From: Porphyromonas sp.
GTDB lineage: Bacteria > Bacteroidota > Bacteroidia > Bacteroidales > Porphyromonadaceae
Assembly (NCBI GenBank): GCA_029983495.1
Contig: JASBZJ010000014.1
Span: 1-16,799 of the forward strand
Direction: 5' to 3'
DNA length: 16,799 nt
Both the position numbers and the translations under genes were made by a program. The notes under the pieces are model-generated. The model searched no databases and was not told where the DNA came from. It saw nothing but the letters and a program-made list of their open reading frames with translations. Positions 1 through 7,916 of this stretch are shown in pieces (position 1 is the first letter of the stretch; every line of letters begins with the position of its first letter).

Positions 1-1
1 G

Positions 2-1348
2 CAGTTGGATTTTGTTACGTTGTTCGGTAGCGCAAAACAAGGGTGGATGAGCCGAAACCTTGATGAACCTTCAGATGATATAACCCCTTTACTTGACGCT
101 ATATTGGACGAAATTCCAGCTCCTGAAGTTCTCGATGGCGCGTTGCAGATGCTAATTACATCGCTCGACTTTTCGAATTATGTTGGTAGAATTGCCGTTG
201 GTCGTGTACATCGTGGCACAATAAAACAAGGTAGCGAAGTGGTACTAATTGACCGGAATGGCAATACACACAAGGAAAAAATAAAAGAACTTGATACCTT
301 TGAAGGTCTTGGTAGAAAAGCCGTTGAGAGCGTTTCGAGTGGAGATATTTGTGCTATTATTGGTTTTGAAAAATTCGAAATAGGCGATACTATAGCTTCG
401 GTTGATAACCCCGAGGCTCTTCAGTCTATAAAGGTTGATGAACCAACAATGAGTATGTTGTTCACCATAAACAACTCGCCTTTTTTTGGCAAGGAAGGTA
501 AGTTTGTTACGAGTCGCCATATATATGAGCGTTTGATGCGCGAAATGGATAAAAACTTAGCCTTACGTGTTGAACCTACTCCCTCAAGCGATTCTTGGCT
601 CGTGTATGGGCGCGGTGTAATGCACTTAGGTGTGTTAATCGAAACAATGCGTCGCGAAAATTACGAATTGCAGGTGGGGCAACCCCAAGTAATTATTAAA
701 ACCATCGAAGGAAAAAAGTGCGAACCTATTGAGGAGCTTACCGTAAATGTACCCGAGGAGTACTCGGGGGCAGTAATTGATATGGTAACTCGTAGAAAAG
801 GGGAAATGACAAAAATGGAAGCTCAGGGAACACGTGTTCAGTTAGAGTTTTCAATTCCTTCGCGTGGTATTATCGGTCTAAATAATGCTATGCTTACCGC
901 TACTGCTGGCGAAGCTATTATTGCCCATCGGTTTGTGGAATTCGCTCCATGGCGTGGCGAAATTAATCGGCGTACTAATGGTTCAATTATTGCTATCGAA
1001 ACAGGAACGGCGTATGCGTATTCTCTCAATAACTTAAAAAGTAGAGGTACCTTTTTTATAGAACCTCAGGAGGAGGTTTATGAAGGACAAGTTATTGGTG
1101 AACATGTTAAGGATAACGATCTTGGCGTAAATGTGTGTAAAAGCAAAAAACTTACTAATATGCGTGCCTCGGGGAGCGACGATAAAGTCATACTTCCCCC
1201 ACCCGTAAGAATGAGTTTGGAAGATGCGCTTGAGTATATTAAAGAGGATGAATACCTCGAAGTTACACCCAAAAGTATGCGCATGCGAAAAATTTTACTT
1301 ACCGAACTTGAACGAAAACGACACGGGAATAATAATAAGGAGGATTAA
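2..1348 (+). CDS. typA: TypA/BipA ribosome-associated GTPase, 5' end missing
   Basis: TypA (BipA) is a translational GTPase related to EF-G and LepA that binds the 70S ribosome and helps ribosome assembly and stress adaptation. The frame is open to the left edge, so this is the C-terminal portion of about 448 residues of a protein that is usually near 600. The missing part is most of the G domain. What remains starts at the end of the G domain (LFGSAKQGWM), followed by the beta-barrel domain II, the EF-G-like domains III and V (YGRGVMHLGVLIETMRRE) and the TypA-specific C-terminal domain (FSIPSRGIIGLNNAML, APWRGEI, NGSIIAIETGTAYAYSLNNL, ending near KSMRMRKILL). These blocks are diagnostic of TypA rather than EF-G. 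The TTG at 5-7 is internal and not the true start. The gene is followed by a 137-bp gap carrying the gdhA promoter, so it probably is not co-transcribed with gdhA. Confidence 0.96.
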   Translation, partial: QLDFVTLFGSAKQGWMSRNLDEPSDDITPLLDAILDEIPAPEVLDGALQMLITSLDFSNYVGRIAVGRVHRGTIKQGSEVVLIDRNGNTHKEKIKELDTFEGLGRKAVESVSSGDICAIIGFEKFEIGDTIASVDNPEALQSIKVDEPTMSMLFTINNSPFFGKEGKFVTSRHIYERLMREMDKNLALRVEPTPSSDSWLVYGRGVMHLGVLIETMRRENYELQVGQPQVIIKTIEGKKCEPIEELTVNVPEEYSGAVIDMVTRRKGEMTKMEAQGTRVQLEFSIPSRGIIGLNNAMLTATAGEAIIAHRFVEFAPWRGEINRRTNGSIIAIETGTAYAYSLNNLKSRGTFFIEPQEEVYEGQVIGEHVKDNDLGVNVCKSKKLTNMRASGSDDKVILPPPVRMSLEDALEYIKEDEYLEVTPKSMRMRKILLTELERKRHGNNNKED

Positions 1349-1395
1349 TTTGAAATAGTTGCTTTTATTGGCATTATAAGGAATAGAATATAATA

Positions 1396-1449
1396 AAGGG
1401 TAGCCGTTATAGTATATTGGATAACAGTCCAATAAAATGGCTACCTTTG
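1396..1449 (+). promoter_or_regulatory. gdhA promoter inside an imperfect dyad
   Basis: TACCTTTG at 1442-1449 matches the Bacteroidota -7 consensus TAnnTTTG exactly. A TTG at 1417-1419 lies about 22 nt upstream, near the expected -33 position. The predicted transcription start is near 1456, leaving a leader of about 30 nt before the gdhA ATG. The box forms the right arm of a dyad: GGTAGCC near 1399-1405 pairs with GGCTACC at 1439-1445. Inside it, TATTGG (1415-1420) pairs with CCAATA (1429-1434). The box and spacing are seen in the sequence. The role of the dyad as an operator is inferred. Confidence 0.65.
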
Positions 1450-1485
1450 CAGTACATAATAAGCTACAAAAATAATATTGTACGT

Positions 1486-2823
1486 ATGAAGACACAAGAA
1501 ATCATGGCCCAGCTTGAGGCCAAGCACCCCGAGGAAAAGGAATTCCACCAAGCCGTTAGAGAGGTGCTTCACTCTATCGAGGATGTTTACAACCAACACC
1601 CCGAATTCGAAAAACATGGTATTATTGAACGCATTATCGAACCAGACCGCGTATTTACTTTCCGTGTGCCTTGGGTAGATGATAATGGTAAAGTTCATGT
1701 TAACACTGGTTATCGTGTACAATTTAATAATGCCATTGGGCCGTACAAAGGTGGTATCCGTTTCCATCACACTGTAAAACTCGATACCCTTAAGTTCTTA
1801 GGTTTCGAACAAACCTTTAAAAATGCTCTTACTACCTTGCCTATGGGCGGTGGTAAAGGTGGTTCGGACTTCTCTCCAAAAGGTCGTAGCGACCAGGAAA
1901 TTATGCGCTTCTGCCAAGCTTTTGTTACCGAACTTTGGCGTAACATAGGGCCCGATACCGATATTCCTGCTGGCGATATAGGTGTAGGTGGTAGAGAAGT
2001 TGGTTACATGTTTGGTATGTACAAAAAACTCGCTCGCGAACATACTGGTACTTTCACGGGTAAAGGTTTCGAGTTTGGAGGTAGTCGCCTCCGCCCCGAG
2101 TCAACTGGTTTTGGTGCAGTTTACTTTGTTCAAAATATGTGCCACGAAATGGGCATCGATTATAAAGGTAAAACACTAGCCATTTCTGGTTTCGGTAATG
2201 TTTCTTGGGGTGTAGCCCAAAAAGCCACAGAAATTGGCATGAAGGTTGTTACTATTTCGGGCCCTGATGGGTATATTTATGACCCCGATGGAATTAATAC
2301 CGAAGAAAAGTTCCAAATGATGCTCGACCTACGTAGCAGTGGTAACGATGTTGTTGCTCCTTATGCTGAAAAGTATCCTAATGCTAAATTCTTCGCTGGT
2401 AAAAAGCCTTGGGAACAGAAGGTTGACTTTGCTATGCCATGTGCTATTCAAAATGAAATGAGTCGTGAAGATGCAGAAATGCTTGTTAAGAACGGAGTAA
2501 CCCTTGTAGCTGAAGTTTCGAACATGGGTTGCCAAGCAGAAGCTATCGACTATTACATCGAAAATAAGGTTAAGTTTGCTCCTGGTAAAGCTGTAAATGC
2601 TGGAGGTGTATCGTGCTCGGGTCTCGAAATGAGCCAGAATGCTATTCACTTGAGCTGGACAAATGAAGAAGTTGACCAACGCCTACACCAAATTATGTCG
2701 GATATTCACGAACAATGCGTGAAGTTCGGTCGCGAAGGCGATTACATCAACTACGTTAAGGGTGCAAACATTGCTGGCTTTATGAAGGTAGCTAAAGCAA
2801 TGGTTGAACAAGGTATTTGCTAA
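1486..2823 (+). CDS. gdhA: Glutamate dehydrogenase, hexameric
   Basis: GdhA catalyses reversible oxidative deamination of L-glutamate to 2-oxoglutarate and ammonia with NAD or NADP in the cytoplasm, linking nitrogen assimilation and amino-acid catabolism. The product is 445 residues, the usual length of the small hexameric type. Visible motifs are GPYKGG with substrate-binding Lys88, LPMGGGKGG with catalytic Lys124, PAGDIGVGGRE with Asp164, and the dinucleotide-binding GFGNVSWG around 235-242. The start MKTQEIMAQL at 1486 is chosen because it lies about 30 nt after the predicted transcription start. An in-frame codon at 1417 would lie upstream of the promoter box. The N-terminus and body closely resemble Porphyromonas GdhA as I remember it. 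NAD versus NADP preference cannot be settled from the sequence by eye. The gene appears monocistronic. Confidence 0.96.
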   Translation: MKTQEIMAQLEAKHPEEKEFHQAVREVLHSIEDVYNQHPEFEKHGIIERIIEPDRVFTFRVPWVDDNGKVHVNTGYRVQFNNAIGPYKGGIRFHHTVKLDTLKFLGFEQTFKNALTTLPMGGGKGGSDFSPKGRSDQEIMRFCQAFVTELWRNIGPDTDIPAGDIGVGGREVGYMFGMYKKLAREHTGTFTGKGFEFGGSRLRPESTGFGAVYFVQNMCHEMGIDYKGKTLAISGFGNVSWGVAQKATEIGMKVVTISGPDGYIYDPDGINTEEKFQMMLDLRSSGNDVVAPYAEKYPNAKFFAGKKPWEQKVDFAMPCAIQNEMSREDAEMLVKNGVTLVAEVSNMGCQAEAIDYYIENKVKFAPGKAVNAGGVSCSGLEMSQNAIHLSWTNEEVDQRLHQIMSDIHEQCVKFGREGDYINYVKGANIAGFMKVAKAMVEQGIC

Positions 2824-3225
2824 AACCTCGTATATTCCCTCCCTATTAAGGGTAGCTATTCTCGCTAGTTAAAAGTAGCCAGAGTAGTTTAATATGCTAA
2901 GGTCCCTATCTTTGCATTCCCGAATCCTCGCTGTTGGATTAATTGCTGGAAGCATCGGTAGGGGCTTTTTATTTTGCCACGAAATTTGTTTTGCAGAATA
3001 CCACTTCAATGTTGTCACAGAGAGGCTATTTGTATTTTGCTTGCATCCGTATATATTTAGTCTCCTTTATTTTCAAGGGGTCATGTTTGTTCGGAGGCAT
3101 TCTGTCTGTAAAAGCTGATGAGAATTCTTTTTAGGATTCTTTCGAAACAAGCATTTGAAGCTCTTTGTAAAGTTGTTTTATCTTTTCTTTTGCATCATTC
3201 CATGTTTTAAGTACTCTCTACTACT
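2824..3225 (+). other. 402-bp gap with a promoter and a possible short RNA
   Basis: No convincing gene is present. After gdhA there is a small hairpin (CCCT/AGGG at 2841-2852) without a T tract. TATCTTTG at 2907-2914 matches the Bacteroidota -7 box, predicting a start near 2921. Downstream, AATCC/GGATT can pair (about 2922-2941). A weak stem GGAAGC/GCTTTT, the outer pairs being G-U, leads into a T-rich run near 2964-2976 that could terminate a transcript of roughly 55 nt. If it does not terminate, the same promoter would give the HD-domain gene a leader of about 300 nt. Short open frames here look unconserved in character and start with weak codons, so I do not call them. Confidence 0.35.
2907..2914 (+). 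promoter_or_regulatory. TAnnTTTG-type -7 promoter box
   Basis: TATCTTTG matches the Bacteroidota sigma-ABfr -7 consensus exactly and is followed by GCA, as are the gdhA and rnpB boxes in this window. No clear TTG is found at the -33 position. It could drive the downstream HD-domain gene or a short RNA. Confidence 0.45.
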
Positions 3226-3813
3226 ATGAATTATCCATCTAGTTCGTTAGATCCGCTTTCGATTATTGCCGAGTTTTATGCGGTTGGTAATGCTGCACAT
3301 AAGTTGTTGGTGGAACACAGCTTCGATGTGGCTCAGTTAGCTTTAGAAATTGCTCGTCAAAAGCCACAATTAAATATCGACCAAGGCTTTGTTTTTGAGG
3401 CAGCAATGTTGCATGATATTGGCATTTTCCTTACCGATTGCCCCGATATTTACTGCTATGGAAGGGAACCTTATGTTAAGCATGGTATTCTAGGTGCTGA
3501 AATATTACGTAATCACCATTTACCTTTTCATGCTTTAGTTGCTGAGCGTCACACTTCTTCGGGGCTTACACTTTCCGAAATTGTTGCAGAAAAATTACCT
3601 TTACCCCTCGATCGGAGTTATATGCCTAGTAGTATTGAGGAGAAGGTTATTTGCTATGCCGATTGCTTCTTTTCGAAAACACACCCTCATGAAAAGAAAA
3701 CACCCGAGCAAGTTGTCAAAAAAATGATGGCATTATGGAAGCGTTATAACCTACAAGGTGCACCATGTAATGCTCTGCGATTTGAGGAGTTACATCAGTT
3801 ATTTCACCTTTAA
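3226..3813 (+). CDS. HD-domain metal-dependent phosphohydrolase, substrate unknown
   Basis: The 195-residue protein is a single HD-domain hydrolase of the HDIG type. Likely metal ligands are visible in order: His31 (EHSFDVA), the doublet His63-Asp64 (MLHDIGIF), His86 (YVKHGILGAE), His109 (AERHTSSG) and Asp146 (ICYADCFFSK). HD proteins of this size and pattern are phosphohydrolases of nucleotides or similar phosphate esters. No partner domain, signal peptide or membrane segment is seen, so a soluble cytoplasmic enzyme is expected. The start at 3226 gives a normal N-terminal helix before His31. The gene stands alone, with gaps of about 400 bp before and 320 bp after it. A T-rich run (3820-3826) directly after the stop may terminate it. 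The physiological substrate cannot be assigned. Confidence 0.85.
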   Translation: MNYPSSSLDPLSIIAEFYAVGNAAHKLLVEHSFDVAQLALEIARQKPQLNIDQGFVFEAAMLHDIGIFLTDCPDIYCYGREPYVKHGILGAEILRNHHLPFHALVAERHTSSGLTLSEIVAEKLPLPLDRSYMPSSIEEKVICYADCFFSKTHPHEKKTPEQVVKKMMALWKRYNLQGAPCNALRFEELHQLFHL

Positions 3814-4135
3814 CAGCTCTTTTTTTGTAATGCCCCATTGTAATGCTTAATAGCTTATTACTACTTATTTTGTATTTTTGCCTATAGGAAGGGGTGCCTA
3901 GGTTAGCAACATTAGGCATTTACTTAAAACCTCGCCCTTAGCGTTGTTATAGGAGTTAGGCTTCGGTGCTATTTGCAATTTGCTCTTTCCCTTTTGTGTC
4001 AACGCTTTATAACGGAGTTGCTCGGCAATACTTCCTTCTAATTAATTCCGTAGCATACTCTTTGGGGGGCAGAACACAATAATTATTGCCGTTCTTCTGA
4101 GGCTCAAACTTGTAACGAACTATACACAACTCTAT
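3814..4135 (+). other. 322-bp gap, probable long leader of the next gene
   Basis: No gene is seen. TATTTTTG at 3873-3880 matches TAnnTTTG exactly and would start transcription near 3887, giving the next gene a leader of about 250 nt. The leader contains a 6-bp stem TGCCTA/TAGGCA (about 3896-3919). It also holds two mutually exclusive pairings: AGCGTT (3940-3945) with AACGCT (4001-4006), and GTTATA (3946-3951) with TATAAC (4008-4013). A 12-bp perfect palindrome CAATAATTATTG lies at 4077-4088, 47 bp before the start codon. A weaker box TACTCTTTG near 4056-4064 could instead serve as a close promoter. I recognise no known riboswitch. Confidence 0.4.
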
Positions 4136-5263
4136 ATGGCAGTAGAAATCCACACCGTTCAAAACAAAGAGGACCTGAAAAAATTTGTTGAGTTTGGTAA
4201 CCACCTCTACAAGCATAATCCTTACCATGTGCCATCACTAGTAAGTGATGATATGAACACTTTAAGTGCTGACGTAAATCCCTCTTTTGAATTTTGCGAA
4301 GCTATTTACTTCCTTGCCTATCGCGATGGGCAACTTGTAGGGCGAATAGCAGGGATTATTAACCACCGAGCCAATGAATCGTGGAACAACTTGAATGCAC
4401 GTTTCGGTTACGTTGATTTTATTAACGACAACGAAGTTGTTGATGCCCTATTTAATGCTGTAGAGGATTGGGCGAGAAGTAAAGGCATGGAGATTATTCA
4501 TGGACCTCTTGGCTTTACTGATATGGATCGTGAGGGGATGCTTGTTGAAGGATTCGACCAACTGAGCATGATGATTACGAACTATAACTATGCATACTAC
4601 CCAAAACAGTTGGAGCGGCTCGGCTTTCGAAAAGATATCGATTGGAAAGAGTATAAGATTTTTATTCCTAACGGTGTACCCGAAAAGCACCGCCGTATTT
4701 CGGAACTTATAAAGGATAAGTATGGTTTGCGTGTTATACACCCTAAAAGCTCGCGCGAACTCAAACCTTATGCGAGGCCATTTTTCGAAACTATTAATGC
4801 TTGCTATGCTAACCTTTATGGTTACTCCGAGCTTTCACCACGGCAAATCGAGTATTATGGCAGAATATATATCCCAATGCTTCGACCCGAGTTTGTCGTT
4901 TTAGTTGAACGCGAAGAAGATAATAAGCTTATTGGTGTAGCCGTAGCTTTGCCCAGCCTTAGCAAAGCACTAAAAAAAGCCAATGGGAAGTTAGCCCCCT
5001 TTGGGTGGTTTCACCTCTTATCGGCATTAAAAGGTCGCCCACGAGTTATCGATCTTATGCTTGTTGGGGTTTTGCCCGAATATCAAAATCGTGGCATTAA
5101 TGCGCTATTTTTCGATACCCTTATTCCTGTATTTAATAAGTATGGTGTTGAATATGCTGAAAGTGGACCCGAACTTGAAACCAATACCGCAGTTCAAATG
5201 CAATGGGATTATTTCGATAGAGTTCATCATAAACTGCGCCGTTGTTATATTAAAAGGCTATAG
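4136..5263 (+). CDS. GNAT-fold (YghO-like) putative acyltransferase
   Basis: This 375-residue protein belongs, from memory, to a conserved family of GNAT-related proteins that includes E. coli YghO and is common in Bacteroidota. Its function is not established. The C-terminal half has the GNAT acetyl-CoA signature: a beta strand LMLVGVLP followed by EYQNRGINALFF (about 307-326), where Q-x-x-G-x-x would be the pyrophosphate-binding loop. The N-terminal half contains a GNAT-like strand pair (AIYFLAYRDGQLVGRIAGII, about 56-75), so two GNAT-like folds in tandem are possible. HGPLGFTDMDREGML (122-136) is a distinctive conserved block. No membrane segment is seen. The gene ends 24 bp before parE on the same strand and is probably co-transcribed with it, though no functional link is obvious. 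The substrate is unknown. Confidence 0.75.
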   Translation: MAVEIHTVQNKEDLKKFVEFGNHLYKHNPYHVPSLVSDDMNTLSADVNPSFEFCEAIYFLAYRDGQLVGRIAGIINHRANESWNNLNARFGYVDFINDNEVVDALFNAVEDWARSKGMEIIHGPLGFTDMDREGMLVEGFDQLSMMITNYNYAYYPKQLERLGFRKDIDWKEYKIFIPNGVPEKHRRISELIKDKYGLRVIHPKSSRELKPYARPFFETINACYANLYGYSELSPRQIEYYGRIYIPMLRPEFVVLVEREEDNKLIGVAVALPSLSKALKKANGKLAPFGWFHLLSALKGRPRVIDLMLVGVLPEYQNRGINALFFDTLIPVFNKYGVEYAESGPELETNTAVQMQWDYFDRVHHKLRRCYIKRL

Positions 5264-5287
5264 CCTTTATACTTAACCTAAAGAAAA

Positions 5288-7234
5288 ATGACTAACCCGC
5301 AAGTCGGATATTCAGAAGAAGACATCTTTACCCTTCAATGGGATGAACATATTCGCCGTCGACCAGGTATGTATATTGGCAAACTGGGCGACGGCTCTGC
5401 GCCTGACGATGGCATTTACGTGCTACTGAAAGAGGTACTCGATAATTCTATCGATGAGTTTGTTATGGGGCAAGGCGATAGAATTGAAATTACTTTAACA
5501 GGCCAGCGTATAACCGTTCGTGATTATGGGCGGGGAATACCTTTGGGTAAGTTGAAGGATTCAGTAAGTAAAATGAACACAGGTGCCAAAATTGATAGTA
5601 GAGCATTTAAAAAGTCGGTTGGGCTTAATGGAGTAGGGTTAAAAGCGGTAAATGCTTTAAGTACCTACTTTAGTGTTTGTGCTTGGCGCGAAGGAAATTG
5701 TAAAAAGGTAATTTACAGTTGTGCTAAGGAAGTTGAGGATTTCCCGCTTTCAGAATGTGATGCGCCTTCAGGTACCGAAGTTTCGTTCGAACCCGATGCT
5801 TCGCTTTTCAAAGGTTACTATTATCGCACAGAAATCATCGAAGCTATGCTCCGTAATTACACATTCTTAAATACGGGGCTTACTATAATTTTTAATGGAA
5901 AATCTTTTTATAGTAAGAATGGCCTGTGCGACCTGCTCGAAGCAAACCTCGATGTTGATCCACTCTACCCAATTATTCACTTAAAAAACAACGATATAGA
6001 GGTTGCTGTTACCCATGTTGAGCAGTACGGCGAACAGTTCTATAGTTTTATTAATGGTCAGTATACAACACAAGGTGGAACACACCTTAGTGCTTTTCGC
6101 GAGCAAGTAGCTCGTGTTATTAAGGAGTTCTTCCAAAAAAATTTCGACTATAGCGATATCCGAACGGGTATGGCTGCAGCCATAAGCCTTAAGGTTATTG
6201 AGCCAACCTTCGAAAGCCAAACAAAAACAAAGTTGGGTAGTAAGGATATGGTGCCTGAAGAACCACAATATGCCTCCGAACCACTTTTTGGTGTTAGTAT
6301 TTTAAAGTTTGTAGGCGACTTTTTGAAAGAGCATCTCGATGATTTTCTCCATATTCATAGTGAAACAAGCGATGCTATGCTTCGAAAAATTCAGGCTAGC
6401 GAACGCGAACGCCGAAGCATGGCAGGGATTACAAAAATAGCCCGTGAACGAGCAAAAAAATCGAGCCTACACAATAAAAAATTACGCGATTGTAGCATCC
6501 ATTTTAACGATAACAAAGCTAAGGAGCCCGAGCGTAGTGCCATTTTTATTACCGAGGGCAATTCGGCTAGTGGTTCAATTACTACAGCGCGCGATCCTCG
6601 TTATCAAGCTGTTTTCAGTTTGCGTGGTAAACCGCTTAATACTTATGGCATGACCAAAAAAGTGGTTTACGAAAATGAGGAGTTTAACTTGTTGCAAGCT
6701 GCCTTAAATATTGAAGAAGGTTTGGAGGGATTACGTTATAATAAGGTTATTATTGCTACCGATGCCGATAATGACGGTATGCACATTCGCCTTCTTATGC
6801 TTACTTTTTTTCTCCAGTTTTTCCCCGAATTAGTACGTCGAGGGCATGTATTTATCCTCGAAACCCCTCTCTTTAGGGTTTCGTTGCCTCCTGCCGAAGT
6901 TGCTACACGTAAAAAACGAGCCGAAAAAAAAGGACAAACTTTGAAACAGAGCGAGCATACCCTGTATTGCTACAACGAGAATGAAAAAAAACTGGCTCTC
7001 GAACACTTAGGTAGTTCTGCTCAAATTACACGCTTTAAAGGTCTTGGCGAAATAAGTGCCAGTGAATTTCGAACTCTTATTGACGACGATAATATAAAAC
7101 TCCGCCCAGTTAATATGAAAAAAGAAGATGCTACAAGCAAACTGCTCGATTTTTATATGGGGAAAAATACCCCCGATAGGCAGGAGTTTATTATTGAAAA
7201 CCTTGTTATCGACGATAATGAAACAAAACCTTAA
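5288..7234 (+). CDS. parE: DNA topoisomerase IV subunit B
   Basis: ParE is the ATPase subunit of topoisomerase IV, which with ParC decatenates replicated chromosomes. The 648 residues show a GHKL ATPase domain with Glu49 and Asn53 ([13 protein letters not shown]), the DYGRGIP loop (79-85) and the glycine-rich lid [13 protein letters not shown] (112-124). They also show the transducer QTKTKLGS (311-318). The Toprim metal site is ITEGNSASG (421-429, Glu423) with DADNDG (492-497), and RFKGLGEIS lies near the C-terminus. The N-terminal block [20 protein letters not shown], including the [11 protein letters not shown] insertion, matches Bacteroidota ParE rather than GyrB as I remember them. EGNSA replaces the more common EGDSA. 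The catalytic-tyrosine subunit ParC is not in the window. The gene follows the GNAT-like gene by 24 bp, and coaD starts 39 bp downstream. Confidence 0.93.
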   Translation: MTNPQVGYSEEDIFTLQWDEHIRRRPGMYIGKLGDGSAPDDGIYVLLKEVLDNSIDEFVMGQGDRIEITLTGQRITVRDYGRGIPLGKLKDSVSKMNTGAKIDSRAFKKSVGLNGVGLKAVNALSTYFSVCAWREGNCKKVIYSCAKEVEDFPLSECDAPSGTEVSFEPDASLFKGYYYRTEIIEAMLRNYTFLNTGLTIIFNGKSFYSKNGLCDLLEANLDVDPLYPIIHLKNNDIEVAVTHVEQYGEQFYSFINGQYTTQGGTHLSAFREQVARVIKEFFQKNFDYSDIRTGMAAAISLKVIEPTFESQTKTKLGSKDMVPEEPQYASEPLFGVSILKFVGDFLKEHLDDFLHIHSETSDAMLRKIQASERERRSMAGITKIARERAKKSSLHNKKLRDCSIHFNDNKAKEPERSAIFITEGNSASGSITTARDPRYQAVFSLRGKPLNTYGMTKKVVYENEEFNLLQAALNIEEGLEGLRYNKVIIATDADNDGMHIRLLMLTFFLQFFPELVRRGHVFILETPLFRVSLPPAEVATRKKRAEKKGQTLKQSEHTLYCYNENEKKLALEHLGSSAQITRFKGLGEISASEFRTLIDDDNIKLRPVNMKKEDATSKLLDFYMGKNTPDRQEFIIENLVIDDNETKP

Positions 7235-7273
7235 TGGGTTATTTTTACTTTCTTCATAGTTGCTAGTTATATT

Positions 7274-7732
7274 ATGCCTTGTTCTATAGCCCTTTTTGCT
7301 GGCTCGTTCGATCCTTTTACTCTGGGGCATTTCGATATTGTTACTCGTGGGCTTAAGTTGTTCGATAAAGTGGTTATTGCCATTGGTGTTAACGACAAAA
7401 AAACACCGCTTTTTTCTCCTGAAAAACGACTCGAGCAAATTGAGCGTTTCTTCGAAAATGAACCAAAAATTGAAGTTATTACCTATAATGGGCTTACTGC
7501 CGATGTGGCAAAACAAGTTGGGGCTACCGCTTTACTACGGGGTATTCGTAGTGGTGCCGATTATGAGTATGAACGTAGCCTGGCCGACATAAATCATTAC
7601 TTATGTGGTGTTGAAACGGTACTACTTTTTACCTCGCAACAGCTTTCGCACATCAGTAGCGGTTCCGTACGCGAACTTTTACGTTATAAACACAACGTTG
7701 AGGATTTACTTCCTCCCGGCTTTGTGCTTTAG
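7274..7732 (+). CDS. coaD: Phosphopantetheine adenylyltransferase
   Basis: CoaD transfers AMP from ATP to 4'-phosphopantetheine to form dephospho-CoA, the penultimate step of coenzyme A synthesis, as a cytoplasmic hexamer. The 152-residue protein has the usual length. Its nucleotidyltransferase signature GSFDPFTLGH spans 10-19, with the T-x-G-H catalytic motif. It also has LLRGIRSGADYEYE (about 89-102), which carries the conserved arginines, and the C-terminal SSGSVRELL, which corresponds to the S-S-T-x-V-R-E motif. The start MPCSIALFAGS places the first beta strand directly at the N-terminus, as in the family. The gene is 39 bp behind parE on the same strand. The parE-coaD order is one I associate with Bacteroidales, where a C-terminal processing protease often follows. 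Here that gene is absent and a structured gap follows instead. Confidence 0.95.
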   Translation: MPCSIALFAGSFDPFTLGHFDIVTRGLKLFDKVVIAIGVNDKKTPLFSPEKRLEQIERFFENEPKIEVITYNGLTADVAKQVGATALLRGIRSGADYEYERSLADINHYLCGVETVLLFTSQQLSHISSGSVRELLRYKHNVEDLLPPGFVL

Positions 7733-7770
7733 TAACCTAATTCATCGGGTATAAGCTATTCTAAATAAAT

Positions 7771-7778
7771 TAGCTTTG
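7771..7778 (+). promoter_or_regulatory. TAnnTTTG-type -7 box downstream of coaD
   Basis: TAGCTTTG matches the Bacteroidota -7 consensus exactly and would start transcription near 7785, just before the AGGGGATT inverted repeat. No clear -33 TTG is seen, so strength is uncertain. Confidence 0.35.
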
Positions 7779-7789
7779 CTTATAAACGG

Positions 7790-7830
7790 AGGGGATTATG
7801 CCTTGATTTTTGCGGAAAAAGAATCCCCTT
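7790..7830 (+). repeat. 8-bp perfect inverted repeat
   Basis: AGGGGATT at 7790-7797 is matched by AATCCCCT at 7822-7829, with 24 nt between. It could be the first hairpin of a leader RNA starting near 7785. Only a short TTTG follows the right arm, so it is not a convincing terminator. Confidence 0.5.
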
Positions 7831-7847
7831 TGAGCAATCGCCTAATG

Positions 7848-7916
7848 TACCCAAATTCGTAAAAATCGTCTACTAGTTGCTATAAAATCGTTACCTTTAC
7901 CTAAGGAATTTGGGTA
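7848..7916 (+). repeat. 11-bp perfect inverted repeat flanking a promoter-like box
   Basis: TACCCAAATTC at 7848-7858 is the exact complement of GAATTTGGGTA at 7906-7916. The intervening 47 nt contain TACCTTTA (7892-7899), one base off the TAnnTTTG box, and the right arm begins at the predicted transcription start. Inside the loop, AAAATCGT occurs twice as a direct repeat (7862-7869 and 7884-7891), and GTAAA/TTTAC gives an additional inner pairing. It may act as a DNA operator pair or as an RNA hairpin in a longer transcript. Confidence 0.6.

Noticed and set aside
1417..1485. N-terminal extension of gdhA starting at 1417
   Set aside because: The added codons lie over the promoter box, upstream of the predicted transcription start. 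The ATG at 1486 gives the normal GdhA N-terminus.
2894..3134. Two overlapping short frames between gdhA and the HD-domain gene
   Set aside because: Both are short, one begins before the predicted transcription start and the other with TTG, and neither shows domain-like or consistent composition.
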